Part shown: one piece after another, positions 1 to 8,538 of the stretch | Numbering within the stretch: the first letter of the stretch is position 1 | Layout of the letters: every line of letters begins with the position of its first letter | Source of the DNA: Candidatus Limimorpha caballi | Lineage (GTDB): Bacteria; Bacteroidota; Bacteroidia; Bacteroidales; F082 | DNA: 33,526 nucleotides | NCBI GenBank assembly: GCA_018064605.1 | Contig: JAGHUX010000031.1 | Location: forward strand, 1 to 33,526 | Reading direction: 5' to 3' | Program-made: the position numbers and the translations under genes | The notes under the pieces: model-generated | What the model was told of the DNA's origin: nothing | The model's database searches: none | The model's input: the letters and a program-made list of their open reading frames with translations, nothing else

Positions 1-1119
1 TACGACAAGCCGCTGTTAGATGTCTTGATGGAGCCGATGGAGGCCGAGAACCGCGCCGTGCTGAAGGAGTTCTACGGCACGTTCAAGGTCGCCGACGAAC
101 ATCTCCGCTTCGTTCTGCTGACGGGTGTCACCAAATTCTCGCAGGTGAGCGTGTTCAGCGGCTTCAATCAGCCGGAGGACATCAGCATGAACCCGAAGTT
201 CGACGCGCTATGCGGCATCACGAAGGACGAACTCGTTGAATGTTTCGACAAGGAGATAGAAGCGATGGCGGAAAAACTCAAATACACAAAGGAAGAGATG
301 TACGCCGAGCTGAAGAGACAATACGACGGCTACCATTTTTCGGAGGAGATGCTCGATGTCTTCAACCCGTTCAGCGTGCTCAACGCGATGAATGAAATGA
401 AACTCGGCGATTATTGGTTTAAATCGGGCACTCCGACGTACCTCGTGAAACTGCTCGACCGCAACAAGACCGACATGCGGGAGATACTGGGCCGACAGTA
501 CGAAAGCAGCTACTTCATGGATTATAAGGCCGACGTGGAAGACCCTTTGGCGATGATATACCAGAGCGGCTACCTGACAATCAAAGGATATGAGAATCTC
601 GGCGGCACTTATTTCTACGCATTGGACTACCCTAATGTGGAGGTAAAGAAAGGCTTTGTGGCGTTGCTGGCCAACGATTACTTTAAGATGACTAACGTCC
701 AGCAGCCCCTTGCCCTGACGATAAACAAGGCACTCATGCAGGGGCGCATAGACGACCTCCGCGACGAACTGTCATCGTTCTTCGCCTCAATCCCCTACAA
801 CGCGAACTACCAGGAACGCGTGTGGAGCTACGAGAGCCACTATCATTACACTTTATACTTGATATTCAGACTTTTATCCTGCTATACCACCTTGACGGAA
901 AAAGCAAACTCGCGCGGTCGCGCCGACATCATCGTCGAGACCGCCGACTACGTTTATATCTTCGAGTTCAAGCTCGACGGCACGGCGGCCGAGGCGTTGA
1001 AACAAATCGACGACAAAGGCTACGCCGAGCCTTACGCTGCGGACAGCAGGAAACTTTTTAAAATCGGAGTCGGGTTTTCGAGCGAGAAACGTAACATCGC
1101 GGAGTGGAGCGTGATTTGA
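1..1119 (+). CDS. AAA-ATPase-like / PD-(D/E)XK nuclease family protein, 5' end outside window
   Basis: The reading frame is open from base 1 and starts with YDKPLLD. In the AAA-ATPase-like (PF09820) plus DUF1703 (PF08011) family this is the stretch just after the Walker B motif, so the N-terminal P-loop lies upstream of the window. The TTG at 25 and ATG at 28 are internal codons, not the start. The middle contains family-typical segments (LLTGVTKFSQVSVFSG, QYDGYHF, NPFSVLNAM). The C-terminus carries the nuclease-fold motif: Asp in GRAD (codon 925-927), then FEFK (961-972) giving the E-x-K pair, followed by EALKQIDDKGYAEPY. These proteins are very abundant and multicopy in Bacteroidales; their biological role is not established and a mobile or defence role is only inferred. 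It stands alone, about 220 bp before nifJ, which has its own promoter. Confidence 0.9.
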   Translation, partial: YDKPLLDVLMEPMEAENRAVLKEFYGTFKVADEHLRFVLLTGVTKFSQVSVFSGFNQPEDISMNPKFDALCGITKDELVECFDKEIEAMAEKLKYTKEEMYAELKRQYDGYHFSEEMLDVFNPFSVLNAMNEMKLGDYWFKSGTPTYLVKLLDRNKTDMREILGRQYESSYFMDYKADVEDPLAMIYQSGYLTIKGYENLGGTYFYALDYPNVEVKKGFVALLANDYFKMTNVQQPLALTINKALMQGRIDDLRDELSSFFASIPYNANYQERVWSYESHYHYTLYLIFRLLSCYTTLTEKANSRGRADIIVETADYVYIFEFKLDGTAAEALKQIDDKGYAEPYAADSRKLFKIGVGFSSEKRNIAEWSVI

Positions 1120-1266
1120 GTTAAAAGTTCATAAAGTAGAAAGTGGCTGGCGCATGGTGGAATGTTCACATCGTGCGGTTTTCGGTCATACCCAAGACCC
1201 TTAACGCCGTTTTTCATCTCATAAAAATATATTTCAAAAAACTATTTTCCATTTAGAAAAAAATCT

Positions 1267-1274
1267 TACCTTTG
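1267..1274 (+). promoter_or_regulatory. Bacteroidota -7 box for nifJ
   Basis: TACCTTTG matches the TAnnTTTG consensus, 66 nt before the nifJ ATG. No clear TTTG -33 element is seen at the expected spacing; the upstream DNA is A/T-rich (1221-1266). The leader after it is AT-rich, as expected for a Shine-Dalgarno-independent start. Confidence 0.6.
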
Positions 1275-1340
1275 CAGGTTATTTTCAATAACGGATTCAA
1301 TCAATCTAAATTTTTAAAATAATCCAAAATCTTAAAAAAT

Positions 1341-4300
1341 ATGGCAGAAAAGAAATTCATGACATGTGACGGTAACTGCGCTGCTGCGCACGTCGCATAC
1401 ATGTTCAGCGAAGTCGCCGCCATCTATCCTATCACCCCGTCATCGCCGATGGCCGAGTACATTGACGAATGGAGTGCAGGCGGCAGAAAGAACATTTTCA
1501 ACGAGAACGTCCGCGTTGTCGAAATGCAGGCCGAGAGCGGCGCCGCCGGCGCTGTCCACGGCTCGTTGCAGGCCGGCGCCCTCACCAGCACCTTCACCGC
1601 ATCACAGGGTCTGTTGCTGATGATTCCTAACATGTACAAAATCGCTGGTGAGTTGCTCCCGGGCGTCTTCCATGTCTCGGCCCGCGCATTGGCAGCTCAG
1701 GCTTTGTCTATCTTCGGCGACCACGCCGACGTCATGGCTTGCCGTCAGACCGGTTTCGCAATGCTGGCAACCAGCTCGGTCCAGGAAATCATGGACCTGG
1801 CTCCGGTCGCTCACCTCGCAGCCATCGAAGGCCGCGTGCCGTTCCTCCACTTCTTCGACGGCTTCCGTACCTCACACGAAATCCAGAAAGTTGAAGCCAC
1901 CGACCAGGACGAAGTCGCCAAGCTCGTCAACTGGGAGGCCTTGAACGAATACCGCAAACGCGCCCTGAACCCAGAGCATCCTGTAACACGCGGCACAGCC
2001 CAGAACCCTGACATCTACTTCCAGACACGCGAGGCACAGAACTCATACTACGATGCCATTCCTGACATCGTCGCCAAGTACATGAAGGCGATGAGCAAGA
2101 TCACTGGCCGTGAATACGCTCCTTTCACATACTACGGCGCCAAGGATGCCGAAAACATCATCGTCTCCATCGGCTCCATCAACGACGTCATCCGCACTGT
2201 GGTTGACAAGCTCAACGCCGAAGGCAAGAAGGTCGGTATGATCAACGTACACCTCTATCGTCCGTTCAGCGTGAAGTATCTGCGCGACGTGATGCCTGAG
2301 ACCGTCAAGAAGATCACTGTCCTCGACCGTACCAAGGAGCCGGGCGCAAACGGCGACCCGCTCTATCTCGACATCGTCGAAGCTTTCAAGAACTGCCCGA
2401 AGAAGCCTGTCATCGTCGGCGGCCGCTACGGTCTCTCTTCGAAAGATACAACTCCGGCTCACATCCTCTCCGTGTTCAACAACATGGAAGCTGCCGAACC
2501 GAAGAACCAGTTCACCGTCGGCATCGTCGATGACGTCACATTCAAGTCACTGCCTATCCTTCCTGAGTTCTCAATCCTCCCGAAGGGAACATTCGAGGCT
2601 AAGTTCTACGGCCTCGGCGCTGACGGTACCGTGGGTGCCAACAAGAACTCCATCAAGATCATCGGTGACAACACCAACAAATACAGCCAGGCTTACTTCG
2701 ACTACGACTCGAAGAAATCGGGCGGCTACACCTGCTCACATCTCCGTTTCGGCGACCAGCCTATCCTGGCTCCTTACCTCGTCGGCACTCCTGACTTCGT
2801 CGCCGTCCACGTTCCTTCATACCTCAGCAAGTATGACTGCCTGCGCGGTCTGAAAGACAACGGCACATTCCTTTACAACTCACCATGGAGCGTTGAGGAA
2901 ACCAAGAACAACCTGCCTGACTTCGTGAAGAAGTATCTCGCCCTCCACAAGATCAACATGTACATCATCGATGCCACTAAGATCGCGGGCGAAATCGGCC
3001 TTGGCAACCGTACCAACACCATCCTCCAGAGCGCATTCTTCAAGATTTCGGGCGTCATTCCTTACGACCTCGCAGTCGAACAGATGAAGAAGTTCATCGT
3101 GAAGAGCTATGGCAAGAAGGGTGAAGACATCGTCAACATGAACTACGCAGCCGTTGACCGTGGCGGTGAAATCGTGAAGGTTGAAATCCCTGCTGAATGG
3201 GCTGAACTGCCATGCAGCACCGACTTCGTCTTCCAGCACAACGCTAACGATCCTGAATTTATTAATAAGGTGATGCGTCCGATGGTTGCTCAGTGCGGTA
3301 ACGACTTGCCTGTCAGCGCATTCAAGGAAATCATCGACGGCACGTTCCCGGCTGGCACCACCGCTTACGAGAAGCGCGGCGTCGCCACAGTGGTTCCTGA
3401 ATGGAATCCTGCCAACTGCATCCAGTGCAACCAGTGCTCGCTGATCTGCCCTCACGCAGCCATCCGTCCGGTTGTCATGACCGACGCTGAAATGGCAGCA
3501 GCTCCTGATAGCATGAAGGCTGCCGACATGAAGATGCCTAAAGAATTGGTCGGAATGCACTTCCGTATGCAGGTCTCAGTCCTCGACTGCACAGGTTGCG
3601 GCAACTGCGCCGACATCTGCCCTGCCAAGGAAAAGGCATTGGTGATGAAACCTCTCGAAAGCCAGATGGCTGAAGTCGAGAACTGGGAATATGGCCAGAA
3701 GAAAGTCACCTACAAGGACAATATGATTGACAAGTTCGCCAACGTGAAGAACAGCCAGTTCGCACAGCCTCTGTTCGAGTTCTCGGGCGCCTGCGCCGGT
3801 TGCGGTGAAACACCTTACATCAAGTGCCTCACCCAGCTGTTCGGCGAACGCATGATGATTGCAAACGCAACAGGCTGCTCGTCAATCTACGGCGGTTCGG
3901 CTCCTGCGACTCCATACTGCAAGAACAACAGAAGCGGCAAGGGCGTGGCATGGGCCAACTCACTGTTCGAAGACAACGCTGAATTCGGTCTCGGCATGGC
4001 GACAGCCACCCGCAAGATGCGCGACCGCGTTGAACGCATCATGAAGGAAGCCATCGCCAACTGCCAGTGCTGCTCGGCAGAACTGAAGGCTATGTTCCAG
4101 GAATGGATTGACAACCGCGAAGACGGCGTCAAGACCATGGAACTGGCTCCTAAGATTGTTGCTGCCTGCGAAGCCTGCGGCTGCGACTACTGCAAACAAA
4201 TCATCGACCTCAAGGATCACCTCACCAAGAAGAGCCAGTGGATCTTCGGCGGTGACGGTTGGGCTTACGACATCGGCTTCGGCGGCTTAGACCACGTTTT

Positions 4301-4883
4301 GGCTTCTGGCGAAGATGTCAACGTCCTCGTCGTTGATACTGAAGTCTATTCAAATACTGGCGGTCAGTCATCAAAGGCCACGCCGGCCGGTGCTGTCGCC
4401 AAGTTTGCCGCTTCAGGCAAGAAGGTCCGCAAGAAAGACCTCGGCATGATTGCCAAGAGCTACGGCTATGTCTATGTGGCACAAGTCGCTATGGGCGCTT
4501 CACAGGCTCAGTACTTCAAGGTCATCAAGGAAGCCGAGGCTTACCACGGACCGTCATTGATCATCTGCTACGCACCTTGCATCAACCACGGCATCAAGAT
4601 TGGAATGGGCCACTCACAGCTTGAAGAGAAGCTCGCCGTCGAATGTGGTTACTGGCATCTGTGGCACTTCAACCCGGAAGAGGAAGAAGCTGGCCAGAAC
4701 GGTTTCCATTTAGACAGCAAGGAACCAGACTGGAGCAAGTTCCAGCAGTTCATCATGGGTGAAGTCCGTTACAACTCACTGCTTAAGACCTTCCCGGAAG
4801 AAGCCAAGGAATTGTTCGCCAAGACCGAACAGTTTGCTAAGCTGCGCTACGAAGGCTACAAGAAGCTGAGCGAGAACAAGTAA
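1341..4883 (+). CDS. nifJ: pyruvate:ferredoxin (flavodoxin) oxidoreductase
   Basis: This is a full-length homodimeric-type PFOR (1180 aa), which oxidatively decarboxylates pyruvate with CoA to acetyl-CoA and reduces ferredoxin or flavodoxin in the cytoplasm of anaerobes. Domain order is as in the family. The N-terminal pyruvate/TPP-binding region has YPITPSSPMAEYIDEW and TASQGLLLMIPNMYKIAGE. A ferredoxin domain carries two CxxCxxCxxxC clusters at C693/696/699/703 and C750/753/756/760. The C-terminal TPP domain has CAGCGE (C818, C821), the GDG motif at 971-973, and VYSNTGGQ near 1002. Cysteines at 1076 and 1080 (CYAPCINHG) fit the last ligand of the proximal cluster. It is monocistronic, with its own promoter and a strong terminator at 4905-4940. 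The GC-rich, C-ending codon choice is markedly uniform, as expected of a highly expressed gene (inference). Confidence 0.98.
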   Translation: MAEKKFMTCDGNCAAAHVAYMFSEVAAIYPITPSSPMAEYIDEWSAGGRKNIFNENVRVVEMQAESGAAGAVHGSLQAGALTSTFTASQGLLLMIPNMYKIAGELLPGVFHVSARALAAQALSIFGDHADVMACRQTGFAMLATSSVQEIMDLAPVAHLAAIEGRVPFLHFFDGFRTSHEIQKVEATDQDEVAKLVNWEALNEYRKRALNPEHPVTRGTAQNPDIYFQTREAQNSYYDAIPDIVAKYMKAMSKITGREYAPFTYYGAKDAENIIVSIGSINDVIRTVVDKLNAEGKKVGMINVHLYRPFSVKYLRDVMPETVKKITVLDRTKEPGANGDPLYLDIVEAFKNCPKKPVIVGGRYGLSSKDTTPAHILSVFNNMEAAEPKNQFTVGIVDDVTFKSLPILPEFSILPKGTFEAKFYGLGADGTVGANKNSIKIIGDNTNKYSQAYFDYDSKKSGGYTCSHLRFGDQPILAPYLVGTPDFVAVHVPSYLSKYDCLRGLKDNGTFLYNSPWSVEETKNNLPDFVKKYLALHKINMYIIDATKIAGEIGLGNRTNTILQSAFFKISGVIPYDLAVEQMKKFIVKSYGKKGEDIVNMNYAAVDRGGEIVKVEIPAEWAELPCSTDFVFQHNANDPEFINKVMRPMVAQCGNDLPVSAFKEIIDGTFPAGTTAYEKRGVATVVPEWNPANCIQCNQCSLICPHAAIRPVVMTDAEMAAAPDSMKAADMKMPKELVGMHFRMQVSVLDCTGCGNCADICPAKEKALVMKPLESQMAEVENWEYGQKKVTYKDNMIDKFANVKNSQFAQPLFEFSGACAGCGETPYIKCLTQLFGERMMIANATGCSSIYGGSAPATPYCKNNRSGKGVAWANSLFEDNAEFGLGMATATRKMRDRVERIMKEAIANCQCCSAELKAMFQEWIDNREDGVKTMELAPKIVAACEACGCDYCKQIIDLKDHLTKKSQWIFGGDGWAYDIGFGGLDHVLASGEDVNVLVVDTEVYSNTGGQSSKATPAGAVAKFAASGKKVRKKDLGMIAKSYGYVYVAQVAMGASQAQYFKVIKEAEAYHGPSLIICYAPCINHGIKIGMGHSQLEEKLAVECGYWHLWHFNPEEEEAGQNGFHLDSKEPDWSKFQQFIMGEVRYNSLLKTFPEEAKELFAKTEQFAKLRYEGYKKLSENK

Positions 4884-4904
4884 TTTGCCTGAGCAAATAA
4901 AATG

Positions 4905-4940
4905 AAAAATCCGCCTTGCGAAAGTGAGGCGGATTTTTTT
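4905..4940 (+). terminator. rho-independent terminator of nifJ
   Basis: A perfect 12-bp stem (4905-4916 with 4927-4938) encloses a 10-nt loop, with the GC core CCGCC/GGCGG and a T run through 4940. It starts 21 bp after the nifJ stop. It also argues against the longer upstream start of the following transposase ORF, which would run through this hairpin. Confidence 0.92.
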
Positions 4941-4951
4941 GTGACAAATAT

Positions 4952-4985
4952 TTTGATACAAATAAAAGAAAAACCTTTATTTTTG
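4952..4985 (+). promoter_or_regulatory. promoter of the RAYT gene (TTTG -33 and TATTTTTG -7)
   Basis: TTTG at 4952-4955 and TATTTTTG at 4978-4985 are separated by 22 nt, close to the Bacteroidota consensus spacing. The -7 box lies about 21 nt before the ATG at 5007, which supports that start and a short leader. Confidence 0.65.
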
Positions 4986-5006
4986 TCCTCATTGATTTTA
5001 TTCATC

Positions 5007-5642
5007 ATGTCCGACCGTTTCAACAACATCTATCGCATTCCGTCGGCGCGTGCCGTGTGGCACGATTACGATGGCGGTTTCTATCATGTGACGATTTGCA
5101 CGGCAAACCGCAATTGCTATTTCGGAAGAATCACTGTTGGTGAAAATGGCAATGTGATGGAATTGTCGCCTATCGGGGAATATGCCGTGGAACAATTTCG
5201 GAAAGTGCAGCAATATTACCCGTATGCCGAGATTCCGTGTTTCATTGTCATGCCCGACCATATTCATGCCATCGTGTATCTTTCCGGTAGAGACGCGATT
5301 CATCGCGTCTCCAATCCGAACGACAATGCGTGTACAGACGCGATTCATCGCGTCTCAAATCGCAACGAAAACATTAATGAAAGAGACGCGATGAATCGCG
5401 TCTCTACGAGGGGCGGGGTGACGGGTGATGACAACCCCATGTTGCGCAATACCTTAGGTGCGGTTGTTCGTGGTCTAAAAGCAAGGATCACCAAATTCGC
5501 CCACGAAAACGACATTCCTTTTGCATGGCAATCCCGTTTCTACGACCACATTATCCGCAATCAGGTGGAATTGAACGCCACAGTAAAATATATCGAAGAT
5601 AACCTGATAAAATGGACTGATGATGAAGATGATGACAAATAA
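5007..5642 (+). CDS. REP-associated tyrosine transposase (RAYT, Y1_Tnp family)
   Basis: The 211-aa protein has the HUH single-strand transposase layout of the IS200/IS605-like RAYT group. The HUH motif is in MPDHIHAIV (H85, H87). The candidate nucleophilic tyrosine is Y195 in KYIEDN, matching the YIxxNP position of E. coli RayT. The typical WQSRFYDHIIRN block precedes it. The start at 5007 was chosen because upstream codons cross the nifJ terminator and this gene's promoter. Residues about 95-132, between the HUH strand and the tyrosine helix, form an insertion encoded by three 20-bp palindromes that read in frame as RDAIHRVS, DAIHRVS and RDAMNRVS. RAYTs act on REP palindromes and are usually single-copy, host-fixed genes; activity here is inferred. 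The C-terminus is acidic (DDEDDDK). No flanking inverted repeats or target duplication were seen. Confidence 0.9.
   Translation: MSDRFNNIYRIPSARAVWHDYDGGFYHVTICTANRNCYFGRITVGENGNVMELSPIGEYAVEQFRKVQQYYPYAEIPCFIVMPDHIHAIVYLSGRDAIHRVSNPNDNACTDAIHRVSNRNENINERDAMNRVSTRGGVTGDDNPMLRNTLGAVVRGLKARITKFAHENDIPFAWQSRFYDHIIRNQVELNATVKYIEDNLIKWTDDEDDDK
5290..5311. repeat. REP-like palindrome copy 1 inside the RAYT ORF
   Basis: Inverted repeat GAGACGCGAT-TC-ATCGCGTCTC: 10-bp perfect arms and a 2-nt centre. The TC centre defines its orientation. It is translated in frame. Confidence 0.9.
5336..5355. repeat. REP-like palindrome copy 2 inside the RAYT ORF
   Basis: The core AGACGCGATTCATCGCGTCT is identical to copy 1 and in the same orientation, 46 bp downstream (core to core: 5291-5310 and 5336-5355). 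Confidence 0.9.
5383..5404. repeat. REP-like palindrome copy 3 inside the RAYT ORF, inverted
   Basis: The core AGACGCGATGAATCGCGTCT (5384-5403) is the exact reverse complement of copies 1 and 2, because the centre is GA instead of TC. It is flanked by TA on the right, as in the 19571 palindrome. Confidence 0.9.
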
Positions 5643-5647
5643 TTCTT

Positions 5648-5655
5648 TATTTTTG
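5648..5655 (+). promoter_or_regulatory. -7 box for the cupin lipoprotein gene
   Basis: TATTTTTG matches TAnnTTTG, 43 nt before the ATG at 5698 and a few bases after the RAYT stop codon. No convincing -33 TTTG is visible. Confidence 0.6.
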
Positions 5656-5697
5656 TAGCCGAAATAATTCATAAAATAAATCATAAATTATCTAATC

Positions 5698-6180
5698 ATG
5701 AGAAGAAGAATTTTCCGTTTAGTCATGCCTTTGGCGATGATGACATTGGCATTTACAGGTTGCCGCAACGCGAATAAGAATGTCGAACAAACACCTGTTC
5801 CTGAAGCCGTCACAGATAAAATTCCTGAAACCATTCCTCAAAAAGTTATCAGCACGATTGATTTCAACAGTATGGAAGTTGACACCATGTCGAATTTCAA
5901 AGGTGGCGAGGGCGACATCTATATGAAGATGCTGGTTGACGGCAGGAACAAATTTATGTATTGCACCATTCCGTCGGGTTCGTCAGTTGGCAACCACACG
6001 CACGAAACCGATTTGGAAATCGTTTATGTGCTGCAAGGCGAAGCCTCCATCGTGTTCGACGGCGTGGAGCAAGTCTATACGAAAGGCATGGCCCACTATT
6101 GCCAGAAAGGTCACGGACACAGTATCAGCAACAAGAACGAAGAAGATCTGGTGACCTTCAATGTCGTTGCACCGCAATAA
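5698..6180 (+). CDS. cupin-domain lipoprotein
   Basis: The 160-aa protein has a lipoprotein signal peptide ending LAFTGC, with Cys22 as the predicted acylation site, so it is probably membrane-anchored in the periplasm or at the outer membrane. Residues about 90-157 are a Cupin_2-type barrel. Motif 1 reads GNHTHETDLEIVYVLQG and supplies H100, H102 and E107. Motif 2, KGHGHSISN, supplies H141 and N145, with the usual Pro absent. That is a plausible 3-His/1-Glu metal site. The substrate cannot be told from sequence; secreted single-domain cupins include sugar or small-molecule binding and dioxygenase-type enzymes. It has its own -7 box and no obvious operon partner. Confidence 0.85.
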   Translation: MRRRIFRLVMPLAMMTLAFTGCRNANKNVEQTPVPEAVTDKIPETIPQKVISTIDFNSMEVDTMSNFKGGEGDIYMKMLVDGRNKFMYCTIPSGSSVGNHTHETDLEIVYVLQGEASIVFDGVEQVYTKGMAHYCQKGHGHSISNKNEEDLVTFNVVAPQ

Positions 6181-6360
6181 CTTGTGATGGGTGAATGGTC
6201 GTTTTTCATCTTTCAATAAAAAATATGTTTTTTTGCACAGATAAGTGTGGGGAAATGTGGTATAACGATGCTTTGTCCCGCACAGAATAGCGTTCTCGTT
6301 TTTATGTCATTTCCCGAAAATAATGTTTGACGGAGTCTCTCATTTTTCCAAAATCTTTCT

Positions 6361-6368
6361 TATCTTTG
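6361..6368 (+). promoter_or_regulatory. -7 box for the 6392-9065 operon
   Basis: TATCTTTG is a perfect match to TAnnTTTG, 23 nt before the ATG at 6392. The only nearby TTTG (6326-6329) is too far upstream for normal spacing. The preceding gap (6181-6360) shows no other recognisable element. Confidence 0.65.
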
Positions 6369-6391
6369 CAGAAATTTTAAAAGCATAAAAA

Positions 6392-6580
6392 ATGGCAGCG
6401 ACAATTATCTACGTGCTTGGCGTCATTCTCGGCGTGAAGGCAGTTATGGAGATCTTCAATGAACCAATCAGCGGGGCGGGTAAAATCATAGCGACGGCAT
6501 TCGTGCTTCTCCTCAGCTGGGTCGGAATAGCAATCTATTACCTCTTCATGAGAGGGAATCTCACAAGATGGTTCAGATAA
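6392..6580 (+). CDS. small two-helix membrane protein
   Basis: The 62-residue protein has two predicted transmembrane helices, roughly residues 3-20 and 32-52. The second ends in WVGIAIYYLFMRG, which resembles the short PLDc_N-type (phospholipase D-nuclease N-terminal) membrane hairpins. It is the first gene of a probable operon with the sulfatase and 5-formyl-THF cyclo-ligase. It has its own -7 box and an A-rich leader. Function unknown. Its position directly before a membrane-anchored phospho- or sulfo-transferase suggests an envelope role, but this is inference only. Confidence 0.75.
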   Translation: MAATIIYVLGVILGVKAVMEIFNEPISGAGKIIATAFVLLLSWVGIAIYYLFMRGNLTRWFR

Positions 6581-6594
6581 AAAACACACTGACG

Positions 6595-8538
6595 ATGAAA
6601 ACAATCCTGAAACATGATTTTGTGGTGATGATCCTCAGACTGCTGCTTGTTTATGCAGTCTTGATGGTCACGCATGTGGTCTTTTATTTCTACAACAAGG
6701 GCGTTCTCGGCGAAATAACGGGCGCCGAACTGGGAAAACTGCTGTACGGGCTCTTCAAGTTCGACACGATTTCGGTGTTTTATCTCAACTGCGTGTTCAT
6801 AGTTCTTTCCGTGATACCGTTTAAGTTCAGGTGGAAAGATTGGTACCAGAAGATGCTTTTCTGGATTTACGCCGTCACCAACACATTGGGGATCATCGTG
6901 TTGAATCTTGCCGACGTAGTCTATTTCCATTATGCGTTCAAGAGGCTCACCCTTGAGGAGCTGCATTTTTTCAGGGAAGATGACAACAACGGCGCACTGA
7001 TCTTCGATTTCATGCTTGAGAACTGGTATCTTGTGATAGTTGGGCTGCTTCTTGTCGCATTCATGGTCTTCGTTTACAAAAAGATACGACTCGGGAAAAG
7101 CACGGAGTCGAGGCCGATGGTGTATTACCCCGTGAACTCGCTGCTGCTTTGCGTCACGGTGTTCCTGTGGGTCGGCGGCGTGAGGGGGAGTTTCGTCGCG
7201 AAGTCGAGGCCGTACACGATGACAAACGCGGCGTATTACGCGAAGTCGGCGGCCAAGACCTCGTTGATCCTGAGCAACCCGTTCTGTGTGATTAGGACGG
7301 CGGGAGTCAGTGATTTCAAGGTCCTGCGTTTCTTTGACGACGAGGAGGCCGAGGGCCTTTTCACCCCGTACCATTATCCCGACAGCACATACAACAGCTG
7401 CATCGGAAAGAAAAACGTGGTGGTCTTCGTCCTTGAGGGCTTCAGCCGCGAACACTCGCAGCACCTCATGCCGCACCTGAACAAGGACGGCGGCTACACC
7501 CCATTCCTCGATTCGCTGATGCAGGAAGGCTACGCCTTCCGCAACGCTTTCGCCAACGGGATGAAGTCTATCGAGGCGCTCCCGTCCGTGATCTCGTCAA
7601 TCCCATCCTACACGACGGCGTTCCCGCTCCTGCCACAGTCGGTGGCCAAGTTGGAAGGCCTGCCGTATATGCTCGGGGAAAAAGGCTATTCGACACATTT
7701 CTTCTGCGGCTCGTACGGAAACCAGATGGGTTTCGAATCTTATTGCAGACTCAACGGGATAGAACATTTCTACGACAGGTCGCATTTCGAGAAGGAAAAC
7801 AACGACCCGGCGATGGCGAACATCTGGGGAGTGTGGGACATGCCGTGGCTGCAATACATGGCCCGCCAGCTCGACACCATAAAGACGCCGTTCTACGCGA
7901 CAGTGTTCACCCTGACATCACACCATCCGTATGACCTGCCAAAGGAATATGAATATCTTCTCGGAAAAGGCACGTCGCCGATGCATCACGGAGTGCTCTA
8001 CACCGACCTCTCCATAAGGAAATTCTTCGAGACAGCATCGACGATGGACTGGTACGAAAACACACTCTTCGTGTTCACCGCCGACCACGCCTCGACCAAG
8101 ATGGCTCATAAAGAAACGATGACGACAAAGGGAAACACAGAAATCGTCCTTTTCATGTACACGCCTGACGGCTCGTTGAAAGGCGCCACCGACGAAGTCG
8201 TGCAGCAACTCGACATCATGCCGACCGTCCTCGGACTGCTCGGCAACAAACAGCCGTATTTCGCCTTCGGACGCGATGTCTTCAACGAGAAAGACAGATT
8301 CCAAATGGCGACAAACTGCGTGCATCAAGTCTATCAGTGCATCACCGATTCTTACACACTCTGCTCCGACGGTGAGAAAACCCTTCATGTTTATGCCGCA
8401 GACGACACTTTGCAGAAACACGACATCATCAATGACGTCAATCCTGACATTCTTGACGTCGAAAGACATCTGAGGGCCATTTTGCAGTCTTATACGAAAC
8501 ATGTCCACGACAAGGATTTTATTGTCCAACCAAAATGA
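6595..8538 (+). CDS. LTA synthase-like membrane sulfatase/phosphotransferase
   Basis: The 647-aa protein has about five N-terminal transmembrane helices (to roughly residue 200) followed by an extracytoplasmic sulfatase-fold domain (PF00884), the architecture of LtaS and related alkaline-phosphatase-superfamily enzymes. Putative active-site residues are E281 in VVFVLEGFS (metal), S325 in GMKSIEALPS at the LtaS nucleophile position (Thr in LtaS, Ser here), and D497-H498 in FTADHAS (metal). TLTSHHPY is also typical. Gram-negative Bacteroidota make no lipoteichoic acid, so the likely reaction is transfer of a phospho-alcohol group to another envelope glycan or lipid; the substrate is unknown. 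An alternative ATG at 6568 would overlap the upstream gene by 13 nt; 6595 was chosen for its A-rich leader. Its stop overlaps the next gene's start in ATGA. Confidence 0.88.
   Translation: MKTILKHDFVVMILRLLLVYAVLMVTHVVFYFYNKGVLGEITGAELGKLLYGLFKFDTISVFYLNCVFIVLSVIPFKFRWKDWYQKMLFWIYAVTNTLGIIVLNLADVVYFHYAFKRLTLEELHFFREDDNNGALIFDFMLENWYLVIVGLLLVAFMVFVYKKIRLGKSTESRPMVYYPVNSLLLCVTVFLWVGGVRGSFVAKSRPYTMTNAAYYAKSAAKTSLILSNPFCVIRTAGVSDFKVLRFFDDEEAEGLFTPYHYPDSTYNSCIGKKNVVVFVLEGFSREHSQHLMPHLNKDGGYTPFLDSLMQEGYAFRNAFANGMKSIEALPSVISSIPSYTTAFPLLPQSVAKLEGLPYMLGEKGYSTHFFCGSYGNQMGFESYCRLNGIEHFYDRSHFEKENNDPAMANIWGVWDMPWLQYMARQLDTIKTPFYATVFTLTSHHPYDLPKEYEYLLGKGTSPMHHGVLYTDLSIRKFFETASTMDWYENTLFVFTADHASTKMAHKETMTTKGNTEIVLFMYTPDGSLKGATDEVVQQLDIMPTVLGLLGNKQPYFAFGRDVFNEKDRFQMATNCVHQVYQCITDSYTLCSDGEKTLHVYAADDTLQKHDIINDVNPDILDVERHLRAILQSYTKHVHDKDFIVQPK

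Noticed and set aside
2880..3560. 226-residue minus-strand open frame
   Set aside because: It is a shadow of nifJ, produced by strong third-position codon bias.
4902..5006. Extended N-terminus of the RAYT
   Set aside because: These 35 codons run through the nifJ terminator and the RAYT promoter.
6538..7476. 312-residue minus-strand open frame
   Set aside because: It is antisense to the LtaS-like gene, is rich in His, Arg and Glu as expected from complementing its codons, and has no recognisable domain.
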